Shown here: positions 1 to 8,562 of the stretch, piece after piece
Numbering within the stretch: the stretch's first letter is position 1
Layout of the letters: every line of letters begins with the position of its first letter
From: Kitasatospora paranensis
Lineage (GTDB): Bacteria; Actinomycetota; Actinomycetes; Streptomycetales; Streptomycetaceae
Direction: 5' to 3'
Assembly (NCBI RefSeq): GCF_039544005.1
Contig: NZ_BAABKV010000001.1
Location: forward strand, 6,634,001 to 6,698,000
DNA: 64,000 nt
Made by a program: the position numbers and the translations under genes
The notes under the pieces: model-generated
What the model saw: the letters and a program-made list of their open reading frames with translations, nothing else
What the model was told of the DNA's origin: nothing
Database searches by the model: none

Positions 1-162
1 CCGGGCGCCGCCGCCAGCTGGTGGCACGGCCCCACCGTGCACCGGGCGCTCGGCGGCCGGCCGGCGCGCGCGCTGCGCCGGGCCCGCCAGGAGGCGGCCG
101 CGGCCCGCGTCCCCGCCCAGTCCGCCGCCGGCCGGCACCGGCGGCCCGAGGGGCCCGCGACG
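1..162 (+). pseudogene. Possible C-terminal remnant of a DUF2397 (JetA-like) protein
   Basis: Frame 1 of the first 160 bases reads a Trp-Trp pair after Ser (SWWHGP) followed by an Arg/Ala/Gln-rich helix. This resembles, from memory, the late part of TIGR02677/DUF2397 proteins, which are normally encoded just before DUF2398 genes. The frame has no stop until 265-267, and similarity fades after about base 150. It is cut by the window edge. It may be the end of a separate gene, or the true upstream part of the following gene joined through a one-base deletion. Only position and a few residues support this call. Confidence 0.25.
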
Positions 163-1187
163 CCGCCCAGGGCGCCGCCGCCGGCGAGCGCCGCACGGCC
201 GCCCGGCTGCTGCTGGCCCACCCGCTGGTCACCGCCGACGGGCCGCACGGCGCCGGCTTCCCGCTGATCCACCGTCACGCCGACTGGCTGCGGGAGCGCT
301 TCACCGACCTGTTCGGCTACCCGCTCACCCTCGGCCCGGGCCACGCCCGGCTGCACAAGTCCCCGCTGGCCGGCCGGATGCTGCCCGGATTCCGGCCCGA
401 CGGCTACGCCGCCCTGGTCCTCGCCCTCGGCGCGATAGCCGACGGCCTGCCCCCGGACCTCGACCGCCCGGAGGTGCTGCGCCTGCTCACCGAGTGGCGC
501 GTGGTCACCGGCGAGGGCGCGGACCGCAGCTGCGACCACGGCCTCGCCCGGCTGCTCGTCGAACGGGCCGACCGGCCGGCCGGAGCCGGGCCGGTCGCCC
601 CGCACACCGCCGTCCGCCGCCGGCTGGCCGAGACCCCGGTGGTGCTCTTCGACGAGCTCACCGCCGCCGAGCGGGCCTGGCTGCGCGGCCGGCTGCCCGC
701 CGAGGCCGAGCTCTTCGCCGACCTGCTCGGCCTGGAGGCCGAGGTGCGCAGCGAGGGCGTGGCGCTGCTCGACCCCGCCGACGAGCTCACCGACCTGCCG
801 GCGGCCGGCACCGATCCGCTCGCACAGACCGCGCTGCTGCTCGCCGAACGCCTGGTCGAGGAGCTCCGGCCGCTGCCGGAGGAGGCCGCGCCGCCGGCCG
901 TCCTCGTCCCGGACGCGCTGATAGACGGCGCGCTCGGCGACATCGCCGACGACTACGGCCTGCCGCCGTGCACCGGCCCGGACTACCTTGCGGACCGCAC
1001 CGCGCTGCGCCGCGACGCCCTCGACCTGCTGCACGCCATGCAGCTGATCGTGCCTGCCGGCCGCAACTGGGTGCTGCGGGCCCCGGCGGCCCGGTACGCG
1101 CCGCAGGCCGAGCTCCACCCGGAGCCGGGCACCGGCCGCCACTCGCGGCCGGGCGGCCTGCCGGGGCCCCGCCGGCGTCTCGGCTGA
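21..1187 (+). CDS. TIGR02678/DUF2398 family protein (JetB-like, Wadjet defence family)
   Basis: This protein belongs to the DUF2398 family, the JetB (kleisin-partner, winged-helix) component of one Wadjet/MksBEFG-like anti-plasmid SMC subtype. Family hallmarks are the ERRTAARLLLAHPLVTAD start of the domain (about residues 56-73), the HADWLRERF and ARLHKSP motifs, and a late EVRSEGVALLDPADELTD block. The listed start is GTG at 21, but residues 1-50 are Pro/Arg-rich and look like another frame, and no start codon lies just before the ERRTAAR block; a frameshift or fusion with upstream sequence is likely. The region between the LALGAIAD helix and the DELTAAERAW block seems shorter than usual in the family. 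No SMC (jetC) or DUF2399 (jetD) gene follows; the next gene is convergent. It may therefore be an orphan or relic. Family assignment is firm, function here is not. Confidence 0.7.
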   Translation: MARPHRAPGARRPAGARAAPGPPGGGRGPRPRPVRRRPAPAARGARDAAQGAAAGERRTAARLLLAHPLVTADGPHGAGFPLIHRHADWLRERFTDLFGYPLTLGPGHARLHKSPLAGRMLPGFRPDGYAALVLALGAIADGLPPDLDRPEVLRLLTEWRVVTGEGADRSCDHGLARLLVERADRPAGAGPVAPHTAVRRRLAETPVVLFDELTAAERAWLRGRLPAEAELFADLLGLEAEVRSEGVALLDPADELTDLPAAGTDPLAQTALLLAERLVEELRPLPEEAAPPAVLVPDALIDGALGDIADDYGLPPCTGPDYLADRTALRRDALDLLHAMQLIVPAGRNWVLRAPAARYAPQAELHPEPGTGRHSRPGGLPGPRRRLG

Positions 1188-1188
1188 G

Positions 1189-1207
1189 GGCGGGCGCGGC
1201 GCCCGCC
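1189..1207. terminator. GC hairpin between convergent genes
   Basis: A 9-base inverted repeat (GGCGGGCGC and GCGCCCGCC, around one central base) sits directly after the stop of the JetB-like gene and before the end of the convergent cold-shock gene. It is a plausible bidirectional terminator; there is no U-tract, as is common in actinobacteria. Confidence 0.45.
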
Positions 1208-1212
1208 GCGGC

Positions 1213-1419
1213 TCAGTCCACCGTCCGGACCCGCTCGGCGACCTCGCGGAACTCCTGCACGGTGAGGTCGTACTCGACCTTCTGGCCGTCGGTCAGCACG
1301 TGGCCGGGGGCGTCGATGATCGAGTCGTAGTAGACGGTGAGCTCGGGCCCGCCGTCGTCCGGCGTGATGACGCCGTAGCCGTGGTTGCTGTGGTACGTCT
1401 TGACGGTTCCGGTGGCCAT
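1213..1419 (-). CDS. Cold-shock domain protein (CspA family)
   Basis: A 68-residue single-domain cold-shock protein, an OB-fold binder of single-stranded RNA/DNA. The start MATGTVKTYHSNHGYGVITPDDG corresponds to the family pattern in which a K-W-F-N-x-x-K-G-F/Y-G-F-I strand carries RNP1; here that strand is altered (KTYHSNHGYGVI), so two usual aromatic contacts are replaced. A second part contains VYYDSI (an RNP2-like position) and YDLTVQEF. The ATG at 1419 is chosen because AAGGGGG lies about 8 bases upstream; a GTG at 1428 in the same frame would sit on that site. It stands alone, convergent to the JetB-like gene. It is a divergent paralogue of the abundant Csp proteins, so a specialised role is possible. 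Confidence 0.8.
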   Translation of the reverse strand: MATGTVKTYHSNHGYGVITPDDGGPELTVYYDSIIDAPGHVLTDGQKVEYDLTVQEFREVAERVRTVD

Positions 1420-1531
1420 GGGGACCACCCCCTTGTCGAGCCGGTTGTGCCGTTGACGGAAGTATCGGCCGTCCGGCGGCCGGGCACCACTCGGTCGGGT
1501 CCGGCTCCGGGCCGCCGCGGCGCGCGGCGGC

Positions 1532-1723
1532 TCAGCGCGCGGCGGCGCTCGCGGTGGCCGCCTGCTGCCGGACGGTCTCCACGGTGGCGCCCACGCCGAG
1601 GCCGCCCAGCGCGATCGAGGCGGCGACGGCGCAGCACGCGATCGTTCGGCGGTGCCGCCGGGGGAGCGGGAAGCGCGGCGGGACGGGGGCGGAGACGGAT
1701 GGTGCCTTCATGATCGGGAGCAT
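1532..1723 (-). CDS. Small membrane or secreted protein of unknown function
   Basis: A short protein (about 63 residues from ATG 1723; another ATG lies at 1711) with a basic proline-rich N-terminus (RFPLPRRHRR), one hydrophobic stretch (TIACCAVAASIALGGLGVGA) and an Ala-rich tail. This layout fits a single-pass membrane protein or a signal peptide with almost no mature part. The ribosome site is weak for every possible start. I do not recognise a family. It could be a chance frame, but the basic-then-hydrophobic order and normal codon bias favour a real small gene. Confidence 0.45.
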   Translation of the reverse strand: MLPIMKAPSVSAPVPPRFPLPRRHRRTIACCAVAASIALGGLGVGATVETVRQQAATASAAAR

Positions 1724-1870
1724 GGCATCCCGGTGTGAAAGCCCGGCCAACCGCGGGTGAAGTCCGGGCGGAGGCCCGACGAAACCAGGCGTTCGCGCAG
1801 GTCACGGCGGTGCGGTGGGCGGCCGGCCGGCGGCCGCGTCACCCGTTCGGACCTTCCGCTGCGGCGGCCC

Positions 1871-2497
1871 TCAGGCCGCCTCGTACGGGGTGAGCACCAG
1901 CCGCACCACGTCCTCCAGGCGCCGTCTGGCGTCGTCGAGCGTCGTGCGTCCGGTCACCCAGGCGGTCAGCTCACCCTGCCAGGCGTGGCCGACGATGTGC
2001 CGCACGACGTCCCCGGCGGACGGCGGCACCTCGACCATCACCGCGTGCAGGGCCGCGCCGTCGGCCCGGGCCATCGCCTGGAGCGCCTCGCTGGCGAACG
2101 GGTCGGTGGACGCCGCCACCGAGACCCGCAGCCGGGCGAGCTCGGGCTGCCGCTGATAGGCGCGCATGCCGTGCCGGACGAAGCGGACCATCCGGTCGCT
2201 GGCCGACAGCCCGGCCCGCCGGCCCCGCAGCTCCGCCACCAGGTCGGTCAGCAGGGAGTGGTGCCACTCCGCGATCGCGGCGGCCAGCAGGTGGTCCTTC
2301 GACGAGAAGTAGCGGTACGTCGTGCCGAGGGCCACTCCGGAGCGCTCCGACACCTGCCGCATCTGGATCCGCTCGACGCCGATCTCGGTCACCAGGGAGA
2401 GGGCGGCCGCGATCAGATTGCCGCGGCGTTCGAGCTGACGGGGCGACATCGCCTCCATCGGACGTGGTGACAGGTCAACCTTGGTCACCTTCACCAT
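1871..2497 (-). CDS. TetR family regulator (KstR-like helix-turn-helix)
   Basis: A 208-residue TetR repressor. The N-terminal DNA-binding region shows the classic order: helix RRGNLIAAALSLVTEIG, then QMRQVSERSGVALGTTYRYFSSKDHLL, where the GVALGTTYRYF recognition helix resembles actinobacterial lipid-metabolism regulators such as KstR. The C-terminal two-thirds is the helical ligand and dimer domain. The ATG at 2497 gives the longest form; later ATGs at 2458 and 2449 are possible because none has a strong ribosome site. It lies downstream of, and co-directional with, the acyl-CoA thioesterase gene (54-base gap), suggesting control of acyl-CoA or fatty-acid genes. The ligand cannot be read from sequence. 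Confidence 0.85.
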   Translation of the reverse strand: MVKVTKVDLSPRPMEAMSPRQLERRGNLIAAALSLVTEIGVERIQMRQVSERSGVALGTTYRYFSSKDHLLAAAIAEWHHSLLTDLVAELRGRRAGLSASDRMVRFVRHGMRAYQRQPELARLRVSVAASTDPFASEALQAMARADGAALHAVMVEVPPSAGDVVRHIVGHAWQGELTAWVTGRTTLDDARRRLEDVVRLVLTPYEAA

Positions 2498-2551
2498 GAT
2501 ACGGGCCGGGCCTTCGCGCGGGTATGACGCGAACGACCCGGAGCGGGACCG

Positions 2552-3448
2552 TTACCGGCCGGTGCGCATCTCCCGGACGAGCGTCTCCTGGACGGCGGAG
2601 GCGACCAGCACGCCCTCCCGGTTGTAGAACTCGCCGTGCGCCAGACCGCGTCCGTCCGACGCGGACGGGCTGCGCTGGGCGAACAGCAGCCACTCGTCGG
2701 CGCGGAACGGCCGGTGGAACCACATCGCGTGGTCCAGCGACGCGAGCAGCAGCCGGTTCGGCGCGCGGCGGCCGAAGCGGTGCGGCTGCAGGTGCAGGGC
2801 GGCAGTGGAGGCCAGCGTGAGGTCGGAGAGGTAGGTGAGGGCGCAGACCTGGAGCAGCGGGTCGTCGTCGGGCAGCGGCGTGCCGGTGCGCAGCCAGACG
2901 AACTGCTGCGGGACGCCGGGCTGCTCGGGCGGCATCCCGGGCGCGTCGGCGGGCAGGAAGCGCATGTCCAGGGCGCGGAACCCGGCGGACTTGGCGTAGT
3001 CCTCCGGGTCGGCGCGCTCCCAGGCGAGGAACGGGTCCGGCAGGTCCTCCGGGCCCGGGACGGGCGGCATCGTCCGCTGCCGTCCGTCGGACTCCTCGGC
3101 CCGCTTGAAGGAGGCGGAGAGGGTGAAGATCACCTCGCCGCGCTGAACCGCCGTCACCCGCCGGGTGGCGTAGGAGAGCCCGTCCCGGACCCGGTCCACC
3201 TGGTAGACGATCGGGCGCTGCGGATCGCCCGGGCGCAGGAAGTAGCCGTGCAGCGAGTGCACCAGCCGGCCCTCGTCGATCGTCCGGCCGGCCGCGGTGA
3301 GCGCCTGCGCGGCCACCTGTCCGCCGAACGCGCGCATCGGCGCACCGGCGTGGCACCGGCCGCGGAACAGGTTCTCGTCCAGCTCCTCGATGCGGAGCAG
3401 TTCGATGAACGGGACGACCGAGTCGTCGCCCGGAGCGGCCTGGTCCAT
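2552..3448 (-). CDS. tesB: Acyl-CoA thioesterase II
   Basis: A double-hotdog thioesterase that hydrolyses acyl-CoA to free fatty acid and CoA in the cytoplasm. Family features are all visible: RGRCHAGAPMRAFGGQVAAQ near the N-terminus, VHSLHGYFLRPGD, the SLDHAMWFHRPFRADEW block carrying the catalytic Asp, and the final ASAVQETLVR strand with the catalytic Gln. The length of about 298 residues is typical. ATG 3448 is preferred to GTG 3460 because AGGTGA lies about 9 bases upstream of it. The next gene on the strand is the KstR-like TetR regulator, so the two probably form a small fatty-acid unit. Confidence 0.92.
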   Translation of the reverse strand: MDQAAPGDDSVVPFIELLRIEELDENLFRGRCHAGAPMRAFGGQVAAQALTAAGRTIDEGRLVHSLHGYFLRPGDPQRPIVYQVDRVRDGLSYATRRVTAVQRGEVIFTLSASFKRAEESDGRQRTMPPVPGPEDLPDPFLAWERADPEDYAKSAGFRALDMRFLPADAPGMPPEQPGVPQQFVWLRTGTPLPDDDPLLQVCALTYLSDLTLASTAALHLQPHRFGRRAPNRLLLASLDHAMWFHRPFRADEWLLFAQRSPSASDGRGLAHGEFYNREGVLVASAVQETLVREMRTGR

Positions 3449-3583
3449 GGCGTTCGTCACCTGCCCATCTTGGCAGATCGTCTGCGGAGCGGGGTGTGAC
3501 CTGGGTTACCCGTGTGCCGCGGGAGAACAGGAACAGGTTCCAGATCTTCCGCCCTGTCAGTGCCCGACCCTAGCGTCCTCGGC

Positions 3584-4950
3584 ATGACGCAAGCCGTACA
3601 GACGTACGCCTATCTGCGCCCCTCCGCCGTGCACGAGAGCACCGCCGGACGCAGCCTCGCCCTGGAGACCTCCGGCGGCGCCACCCCGCAGGGGCGGCCG
3701 CCAACCCGAGGTTCTTCAGCGGCTTCCTGACCTCGCCCGCGGCCGCCGCGGCCGCCCTCCTCGCGGTGGCCGACGTCGCCGCCGCCCGCTACCACCAGCC
3801 GCAGCTGCGCGCCTCGCTCGACCCGGTGGTCACCGCCGACGGCGACCGGCTGCGCTTCGAGTCCTTCTCCGGCTGCTGCGGCGTGCACGCCCGCCTCGAC
3901 GTCCTCGCCGACGGCCTGGACGGCGGCGACGTCCACCACGGCACGACCAACGTGGACGTCAACAACCCGCTGCGGGAGAGCCTCGGCCGGCTCGGCGCCG
4001 GGGATCCGCTGCACCTGGCGGTCGGCCCCGAGGCCCTGGAGGTCACCACGCTCGACGGCCCGCTGGTCGAGAAGAAGGTGCCGCTGCCCGACAGGTGGCT
4101 CCGCGGGTTCGCCGAGACCCAGGTGATCACCGCCGGCTTCGACCTGCGCGCCGAACTGCCCGCCGCCGAGGCCGTCCGCCTGCTGCGCTCGCTGCCGCGC
4201 TCCGGCGGGCGCAGCACCCCGGCGGGCTGGTTCGTGCCGGCCGGCCGCACCCTGCGGCCCACCAGCCGTCCCGTCCCCGGCGCGGTCTGCCTGCCCGGCC
4301 CGGAGCGGCTGGTCGCCCTCCAGCGGGTGCTCCGGCACGCGCTGGCCCTGCGGGTCTACGGCCCGGCCCGGGCGACCGCCCCGACCGCCTCCGCCTGGGA
4401 GGTCGTGCTGCCCGGCATGCGGCTCACCCTCACCCTCTCCCCGGACGCCTCCCGCGGTTTCTCCGGCGAGGGCGGAGTCCTGACCGCGCTGGCCGCCGAC
4501 GCCTGCGCGGGCGACGCCGACCTGGTCGCCGCCCTGCTCGCCTGGGACCCGCGGATCGACCCGGCCGAGCTCGCCGAGCAGGCCGGCATCGGCGTCGAGC
4601 GGGTCCGCGCCGCACTGGCCCGGCTCGGCACCGCCGGCCAGATCGGCTACGACCCGGCGGACGCCGCGTACTTCCACCGCGCGCTGCCCTACGACGCCGG
4701 GCGCGCCGAGGCGCACAACCCCCGCCTGCGGGCGGCCCGGGCGCTGGTCGCGGCCGGCGCCGTCCGGCTGGCCGGCGAGCGCGCCGTGGTCACCGTCGAC
4801 GACCACGTCCAGCACGTCCGCACCGGCCCCGACGGCATCCTCGGCTGCACCTGCCTGTGGTGGGCCAAGTACCGCGGCGGGCGCGGCCCGTGCAAGCACG
4901 TCCTGGCGGTCGGCCTCGCCCGCGCCGGGCAGCCGGAGGGCGTCCGATGA
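3584..4950 (+). CDS. SWIM zinc-finger protein (frame broken near 3691)
   Basis: A SWIM-domain protein of about 455 residues. The zinc motif is near the C-terminus: CTCLWW, then GPCKH, the CxCx(n)CxH pattern used for DNA or protein binding. The rest has no recognised catalytic site. The N-terminus (MTQAVQTYAYLRPSAV, ATG 3584) is in one frame and everything after GGATPQG in another. Restoring one G to the run at 3691-3694 gives a smooth junction (ATPQGAAANPRFFSGF), so I treat the break as a one-base deletion, probably sequence error. The stop overlaps the start of the next gene by ATGA, so the two are translationally coupled and probably act together. Role unknown. Confidence 0.8.
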
Positions 4951-7527
4951 GCGAGCTCCTCGATCTGGTGCGCCAGGGCGACACCGCCGGGGCCGCCGCC
5001 CTGGCGGCGGACCTCACGCCCGAGCAGCGGCGGGCCGAACTGCCGGGGCTGCGCGCCCGCCGCAAGGAACTGCGGGACAGCTGGACGGGCCGCGGCGACG
5101 CCTGGACGGCGCTGCTGGTGGCCGGAACCGCCTGCCACACCGCGCCCTCCGCGGCCGCCGACTGGCTGGGCAGCCGGGTGTTCGAGGACTTCGGCGGCTG
5201 GAAGCACCCGGCCCTGCTGGAGGCGGTCGAGCGGCAGAGCGCCGAGTGGCGCACCACCGTCCTCGACCGGCTCGCCCAGCGGCGGGCGCCCGGCTGGGGT
5301 TGGTCCGAGCACTTCCGGCTGCTGGAGCACCTCGTCCGCACCCTGGACTGCCCGGTGCCGACCGCCGACCCGTTCGTCGTCCAGTGGCAGCGCGACCGTG
5401 CCTTCCCGCAGTTCGATGGCGGGCGGCCGGTCGGGCCGGACCTGTACGTCCGGCTGGCGGCCGACCCGTTCACGCCGGTGCTGGCCCCCGGCTGTTCGAG
5501 GTCGCCGAGATCGGCTCCGACCTGGACGGGCCGTGGTCGGCGCCGGAGGAGGGCCGCTGGCCCGCGGTGCTCGCCCGGCTCGCCGCCGACGGCGTGCTGG
5601 ACCGCACCGACCTGCTCGACCGCTGCCTGGCCCGGCTGCTGCGCGGCGGCCGCCCGGCCGACCAGCGGGTGTTCCTGCTGGTGCTCCGCGCCCTCGCGCC
5701 CGACCGGGACGAGTACGCGGCCCGGGTCCGCACCCTGGTCGGCCTGCTGGACGGGCACTCCACGGTCGCGGGCCACGCCCAGCAGGTGCTGGCCGCCCTG
5801 GACACGGCGGGCCGGCTGGCACCCGAGGTGCCGGCGGAGGTCTCGGCGACCGTGCTGTTCCGTCCGGAGAAGAAGCTCGTCCGGGCGCAGCTCGGCTGGC
5901 TCGACCGCGCCGCCCGCACCTCCCCGGAGCGTGCCGGGCCGGTCGTCCTGGCGGCCGCGGGCGCGTTCGGCCACGCCGACCGCGGCCTGCAGGAGCAGGC
6001 CCTCAAGGTGATCGCCCGTCACCTCGCCGCCGCGGGGCCGGCCGTCCTGCCCGCGCTGCGCGAGGCCGCCGAACAGCTCGACCCGGCCCACCACGGCCGG
6101 GCGGCCGAGCTGTTCGGCGCCGAGGTGCGCACCGAGGAGCACGGCGAGCTGCTGCCGCCGGTGCCGCAGCCCCGGCCGGTGCCGCCACCGGTCGCCACCC
6201 CGGCCGAACTCGCCGAGGAGCTCGGCGCCGTGGTGGCGGGCCAGGACGACGTGGTGGCCTTCGAGCGGGTGCTCGACGGCCTCGTCCGGCACGCCTGGTC
6301 GGACCGTCAGGCCCTGGCCGAGGCGCTGGCGCCCGTCCTGCGGGTCGCCTCCTGGCACCGGCTGCACCTGGTCGCCGAGGCCGCCGCCGGGCTGATGACG
6401 CCCGCCCGCGCCCACGCGGTGGCGCACGGCAAGGAGGGCGGGCTGCGCGGCTACCACGGGGCCACCGGCTTCGACGCCCAGCTCGCCTCCCGGATCGAGG
6501 AGGTCGTCCGGCGCCTGGCCGCCCGCCCGGTGCCGTACCTGCTTGCCACCCCGACCCTCGCCACCGGCGCGCTGGACGCGGGTGTGCTGGTCGACCGGCT
6601 CGCCGGGTACGAGCGGCTCGGCGTCGCCGCCGGGCCCGTCGACCTGGCGCAGGCCATGCTGCGGGTGGCACCCGGCGCCGACCCGGCGGCGGTCGCGGCG
6701 GCCGGGCTGCTGGAGTCGCCGGAGGGCGAACGGCTGGCCCGCTGGCTGCGTACGGGCGGCCTGCCGCGTCCGGTCTCCGTCCTGCTGGAGCCGTCCACGG
6801 CCCGCCCGCTCGGGCGCCGGCTGTCGGCCCTGCGCCGGATGGTCGAGCAGCCTGCCGCGGCCGGGATCGAGGGCTTCCCGCGGGACACCGCGCAGCTGCT
6901 CGGCCCGCCCGCGCTGCACGGGGGCCCCGCGCCCTGGTGGGAGCCGGAGCCCGTCCCGCACTGGGCGGCCGTCCTGCCCCACCACCGCGAGGAGGTGGCC
7001 GCGCGGCTGCTCCGGCAGGTCGCGGCCGTCGCCGACCTGGACTCCCGCGGCGCGGCCCGGGTTTTGCCGTACCTCGCGGAGGCGGACGGCCCGGCCGGGC
7101 TCGCGATGCACCTCGCGGTGGTCTACGGGCTCGGCGCCCGGCATCCGGAGGACCGCACCGCCGCGGTGGACGCGCTGCTGGTGCTGGCAGCCCGCGGCGA
7201 CCTGGACGGGGCGCTGCTCGGCCGCGAGGCCGCCGAACTCGTCCTGCTCGGCGCGGTGAAGCCGAACCGGCTGGCCGCCGCGCTGCGGGCGGCCGCCGAC
7301 ACCGGTGCGTACGGGACGGTCTGGTCGGTGCTGGCGGCCGCCCTGCCGCGGCTGCTCGGCGAGGCCCCGCCGCGGGCCGCGGGGAGCTGCTGGCGCTCGG
7401 GGTGGACTGCGCCGGGCGCAGCGCGGCCCGGGGGCCGATCGCCGAGGTCACGGCGGTGGCCGGGCGTGGCGGCACGGCCCGGACGGCACGGGAGGCGAAG
7501 GCCCTGGCCGCCGTCCTCGCGGGCTGA
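4947..7527 (+). CDS. Large helical-repeat protein, DUF6493-like (two frame breaks)
   Basis: About 860 residues once two one-base deletions are restored. The opening (MSELLDLVRQGDTAGAAAL, then LTPEQRRAELPGLRARRKEL) matches what I remember of DUF6493 proteins, which accompany SWIM genes in streptomycetes. The body is a series of Leu/Ala-rich helical pairs resembling HEAT repeats, with a Pro-rich linker near residue 410 and no catalytic motif. The first break is near 5489, after a CCCCC run (VLAPG joins LFEVAEIG); the second is at 7381-7384, a GGGG that should be five G (PPRAAG joins ELLALGVD). ATG 4947 overlaps the SWIM stop. A scaffold role with the SWIM protein is inference. Confidence 0.65.
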
Positions 7528-7544
7528 CGGAGGTTCTGGAACGG

Positions 7545-7580
7545 TCGTTCTTGACTGATCGTTCTTGAACTCGCTACGGT
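7545..7580 (+). promoter_or_regulatory. Promoter and 10-base direct repeats before TetR gene
   Basis: The 10-mer TCGTTCTTGA occurs at 7545-7554 and 7559-7568, a 14-base period. Within it TTGACT (7551-7556) is followed after 18 bases by TACGGT (7575-7580), a plausible -35/-10 pair ending 7 bases before the ATG at 7588, so the transcript would be nearly leaderless. The repeats overlap the -35 and are candidate binding sites for the TetR product itself. Confidence 0.45.
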
Positions 7581-7587
7581 ACCGGCC

Positions 7588-8133
7588 ATGGGACGACCAC
7601 GGGCCTTCGACGAGGACGACGCCGTCCGGGCGGCGGCCGGGCTGTTCGCGGCCCGCGGCTACGAGGGCACCTCGGTGGACGACCTGGTCGGCACCCTCGG
7701 TGTCCACCGGGGCAGCCTCTACAAGGTGTTCGGCAGCAAGCGCGGCCTCTACCTGGCCGCGCTCCGCCGTCACCTCGACGAGGACGTGCTGCCGCTCACC
7801 GCCGCGATCGCCGTCGCCGACGGCCTGCCCGCCGCGCTGGCGCAGGCCGCCGCGGCGTACGACAGCGCGCCGGCCGCCGGCCTGCTGCTGCTCGCCGCCG
7901 CCGAGCGGGCCGCCGCCGATCCGGACACCGCGGCCCTGGTGGACGAGGGCCTGACCGCTCTCGAACGCGCCCTCGCCGCTGTCCTGGCCGCCGACGGCGC
8001 CGCCGCCGCGCCGCCCGGCCTGGCCCAGGCGCTCGCCGCCACGGTGCTCGGCGTCCGGCTGCGCAGCCGGGCCGCCGGGGGCCGCCCGGGTGCCGAGGCC
8101 GTCCTCGCCCTGGCCGCCCACCTGCTCCGCTGA
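7588..8133 (+). CDS. TetR family regulator
   Basis: A 181-residue TetR repressor starting MGRPRAFDEDDAV. The recognition region VDDLVGTLGVHRGSLYKVFGSKRGLY is canonical, with Gly-Ser-Leu-Tyr-x-x-Phe where most members have Leu-Tyr-x-Tyr/His-Phe. The C-terminal ligand domain is Ala-rich and slightly short. No strong ribosome site precedes the ATG, consistent with near-leaderless expression from the promoter at 7551-7580. The next gene follows after 27 bases on the same strand and may be co-transcribed. The ligand and targets are unknown; repression of its own promoter through the direct repeats is inferred. Confidence 0.87.
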   Translation: MGRPRAFDEDDAVRAAAGLFAARGYEGTSVDDLVGTLGVHRGSLYKVFGSKRGLYLAALRRHLDEDVLPLTAAIAVADGLPAALAQAAAAYDSAPAAGLLLLAAAERAAADPDTAALVDEGLTALERALAAVLAADGAAAAPPGLAQALAATVLGVRLRSRAAGGRPGAEAVLALAAHLLR

Positions 8134-8160
8134 CCCCACCACCACCCGAGGAGTCATCAG

Positions 8161-8529
8161 ATGGCCCGACTGTCCGTCGCCGACGGCACCCTGATCGTCG
8201 AGGTCGAGGGCCTCGACAAGCTCTGGGCGCTCCGGAGCAGGCTGGAGATCCCGCTCGCCAACGTGCGCGGCGCCACCGCCGACCCCGGCATCGTCCACGA
8301 GTCCAAGGGCCTGCGCCTGGGCGGCACAAGCCTGCCCGGGGTGATCACCGCCGGCACGTTCCGCTCCGCCGGGGAGTGGGTGTTCTGGGACGTGCACAAC
8401 CCCGCGGGGGCGATCGTCATCCAGCTCGCCGACGAGCGCTACAGCCGGCTCGTGATCGAGGTCGCGGACCCGCGGGCCGCGGTGGCCCTGGTCGAGGAGG
8501 CCATGCGGGCCGCCGGTGCGGCCTCCTGA
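8161..8529 (+). CDS. Small beta-rich protein of unknown function (PH-like fold suspected)
   Basis: A 122-residue soluble protein with alternating short strands (LIVEVEGLDKLWAL, PLANVRGATAD, GLRLGGTSLPG, EWVFWDVHN, AIVIQLADERYSRLVIEV) and one C-terminal helix (PRAAVALVEEAMRAAG). Seven strands closed by a helix is the bacterial PH-domain order; I infer that fold from pattern only. ATG 8161 has GAGGAG 8 bases upstream, a clear start. It follows the TetR gene closely and could be regulated with it. No catalytic motif, signal peptide or membrane segment is visible, and I know no experimental function. Confidence 0.7.
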   Translation: MARLSVADGTLIVEVEGLDKLWALRSRLEIPLANVRGATADPGIVHESKGLRLGGTSLPGVITAGTFRSAGEWVFWDVHNPAGAIVIQLADERYSRLVIEVADPRAAVALVEEAMRAAGAAS

Positions 8530-8562
8530 GCCGTCGCCGGCCCGCGCCGGGCCGGCGGGCTC
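8528..8562. terminator. Bidirectional hairpin overlapping two stop codons
   Basis: A perfect 10-bp stem (CGCCGGCCCG 8535-8544 with CGGGCCGGCG 8548-8557, 3-base loop), extended by GAGCC/GGCTC with a two-base bulge, lies between the convergent small protein gene and the MBL-fold gene. Confidence 0.65.

Noticed and set aside
4790..7144. A 784-codon open frame on the minus strand
   Set aside because: It mirrors the helical-repeat gene on the plus strand, has low-complexity composition and no domain.
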